Positions 5,608-6,689 of a stretch of DNA of 6,689 bases are shown piece by piece. The stretch spans positions 1-6,689 of the forward strand of contig CAISKG010000598.1 in the NCBI GenBank assembly GCA_903885855.1, in the 5' to 3' direction. Each line of letters opens with the position of its first letter. Position 1 is the stretch's first letter. The notes beneath the pieces are model-generated. The model was not told the origin of the DNA. It saw only the letters and a program-made list of their open reading frames with translations, and searched no databases. The position numbers and the translations under genes were made by a program. The DNA comes from an uncultured Planctomycetaceae bacterium. Its GTDB lineage: Bacteria > Planctomycetota > Planctomycetia > Pirellulales > UBA1268.

Positions 5608-5652
5608 GCTCGGGCTGCCCCCGGGCTGCGATCCATTCCACCCGGCGTGCAT
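5503..5652 (-). pseudogene. 5'-truncated LEPR-XLL gene remnant (49-codon open frame)
   Basis: The open frame starts at ATG 5652, after two stops in the same frame (TGATGA, 5688-5683), and reads MHAGWNGSQPGGSPSEAV onward. From residue 15 it matches the C-terminus of the intact LEPR-XLL protein at 30 of 35 positions, and the last 17 residues (RPDPPGPISNFPKPRVP) are identical. The first 14 residues are unrelated to the intact protein and mark the truncation. It has no convincing ribosome-binding site and no LEPR-XLL export signal. It keeps the ATGA overlap with partner gene B, so it may survive as the translational leader for B, as a small functional peptide, or simply as a recent remnant. Confidence 0.7.
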
Positions 5653-5737
5653 GCATCGGCTCAGCGGAGGGGTCGTGAACGATCATCACGTCGCGCGTAT
5701 CCCCCGCTCATCCCGCCCACCACCATCGCCCTCCCGC

Positions 5738-6689
5738 TCACCCGCTCCCCGCGATCACCGCCTCCGCGGCCATCCGTCCGCTCACGAGCGCGCCGTTGAT
5801 CGAGGCGGTCGTGCACCAATCGCCGCACACGAAGAGCCCTTCGGCGACACGCGGGCCGGCGGGCCGCGTCGCCCGCGTCGCGGGGGTCTCGTCGGGGAGC
5901 GCACGCGGGACGTGGATCGTCTCGAGGTGCCGCCATGACCGCACCGCCGCCCCGAAGAGCCGCCCGGCCTCGGCCTTCACCGCCGCGGCCGCATCGGCGT
6001 CGCCGAGCGTGCACCCGGGCCGCACCGTGACCGTGACGAGCGCTTCCCCGGCCGGGGCGTAGCCGCCGGCGACGTCGGAGGGGACGACGAGGTTGTCGAT
6101 CACGCCCCCTCGATCGGCCCCCACGACGAGGATCGGCCTCCCCAGCGGCGAGCGGCCGGCGGCGAAGGCGATCATCCGCGTCCCCTTCCAATGCCGCGGC
6201 GTCGTCGTCATGCCCGGAACGAGCCTGGCCGCCCCGTCGGCCTCCGTGGCCACGATCACGTCGCGCGCCGCCAGGACCGTGCCGTCGGCGAGCGTCACGC
6301 CCCCCGGACCGGCCGCCGCGACGCGCGTGCCGAGGCGCAGCGCCTTGGCGGGCAGGTCGCCGGCGAGCTGCGCGGGGATCGCCGCCATGCCTCCGTGGGG
6401 CAGGCCGGCGCGGCCGAGGGCGAACATGGCGAAGGTGGAGGCGAAGACCGCGTCGGAGGTGTCGAGGGCGCGCTCCAGGAAGACGCCGCCGAAGAACGGC
6501 GCGAAGAACCGCTCCACGAACGCGTCGCTGAAGCCGCGGCGCCGGAGGGCCTCGCGCGTGGCCATCTCGCCGGCGGCGGCGGGCCGCGCGGGATCGATCC
6601 TCCCGGTGCGCACGTCGGCGATGCAGGCACGGCGCAGGGCGGCGATCCGGAAGGCGTCGTCGAAGCCGACGGTGCCGGCGAGGAGCGAA
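5738..6689 (-). CDS. FAD-dependent oxidoreductase, amine oxidase/phytoene desaturase-like (C-terminal ~316 aa, cut by window edge)
   Basis: The frame is open through the right edge (SLLAGTVGFDDAFRIAALRR before the first possible start at 6613), so the N-terminal Rossmann GxGxxG region is outside the window. Visible family features, numbered from the edge, are ALRRRGFSDAFVERFFAPFF (about 47-66) with GGVFL following, the LPHGGMAAIPAQLA loop (96-109), the DVIVAT strand closing the FAD fold, and the C-terminal FAD-binding segment LFVCGDWCTTASINGALVSG with GRMAAEAV. These place it in the flavin-containing amine oxidase superfamily, near NAD(P)/FAD-dependent proteins related to protoporphyrinogen oxidase and phytoene desaturase. 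The substrate cannot be told from the sequence. It is probably cytosolic or membrane-associated. The gene ends 85 bases before the LEPR-XLL remnant, and no clear terminator lies between. Confidence 0.88.
   Translation of the reverse strand, partial: SLLAGTVGFDDAFRIAALRRACIADVRTGRIDPARPAAAGEMATREALRRRGFSDAFVERFFAPFFGGVFLERALDTSDAVFASTFAMFALGRAGLPHGGMAAIPAQLAGDLPAKALRLGTRVAAAGPGGVTLADGTVLAARDVIVATEADGAARLVPGMTTTPRHWKGTRMIAFAAGRSPLGRPILVVGADRGGVIDNLVVPSDVAGGYAPAGEALVTVTVRPGCTLGDADAAAAVKAEAGRLFGAAVRSWRHLETIHVPRALPDETPATRATRPAGPRVAEGLFVCGDWCTTASINGALVSGRMAAEAVIAGSG

Noticed and set aside
5653..5737. Possible terminator or promoter between the oxidoreductase gene and the LEPR-XLL remnant
   Set aside because: I found only a short TGCATGCA palindrome near its edge, with no stable stem followed by a T-run and no convincing -35/-10 pair.

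Overview
The window looks like chromosomal DNA of a very GC-rich planctomycete. The most specific clue is the protein read from 4692 leftwards, whose N-terminus carries VETLEPRQLL, the LEPR-XLL signature of planctomycete exported and surface proteins. All supported genes lie on the minus strand, so transcription runs from right to left. The long plus-strand frames are GC-driven shadows. I see no RNA genes, CRISPR array, insertion sequence or transposase.

In transcription order: (1) the C-terminal ~316 residues of an FAD-dependent amine-oxidase/phytoene-desaturase-like oxidoreductase, entering from the right edge and ending at 5738. (2) A 49-codon remnant (5652-5503) matching the C-terminal tail of an LEPR-XLL protein. 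(3) Partner protein B, 211 aa (5506-4871), function unknown. (4) A promoter and leader (about 4846-4750), then a proline/glycine-rich LEPR-XLL protein ending at 3853. (5) Partner protein A, 211 aa (3856-3221), 78% identical to B without gaps. (6) A secreted, probably TIM-barrel, hypothetical protein (3098-2166). (7) Glutamine-dependent NAD+ synthase NadE (2106-172). (8) The first 58 codons of a NUDIX hydrolase (175 to the left edge).

The region 3215-5607 is the accessory part. It holds two gap-free copies of a ~743-bp direct repeat offset by exactly 1650 bp. Each copy is the 3' end of an LEPR-XLL gene joined by an ATGA overlap to a cytosolic, acidic 211-aa gene. In one copy the LEPR-XLL gene is complete; in the other only its tail survives. 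This resembles the full-length and orphan modules of effector/immunity systems, but no toxin or immunity fold is recognisable, so that is a hypothesis. A 10-G tract between the best ribosome-binding site and the LEPR-XLL frame makes this gene a candidate for phase variation or a sequencing indel. Sampled lines here are about 58-60% GC, against about 80-83% in the flanking genes.

The left part is housekeeping NAD metabolism. NadE makes NAD+ from deamido-NAD+, and the ATGA-coupled NUDIX enzyme probably hydrolyses ADP-ribose or a related nucleotide. An 11-bp inverted repeat joins the end of the secreted-protein gene to the nadE start codon and could couple their translation.
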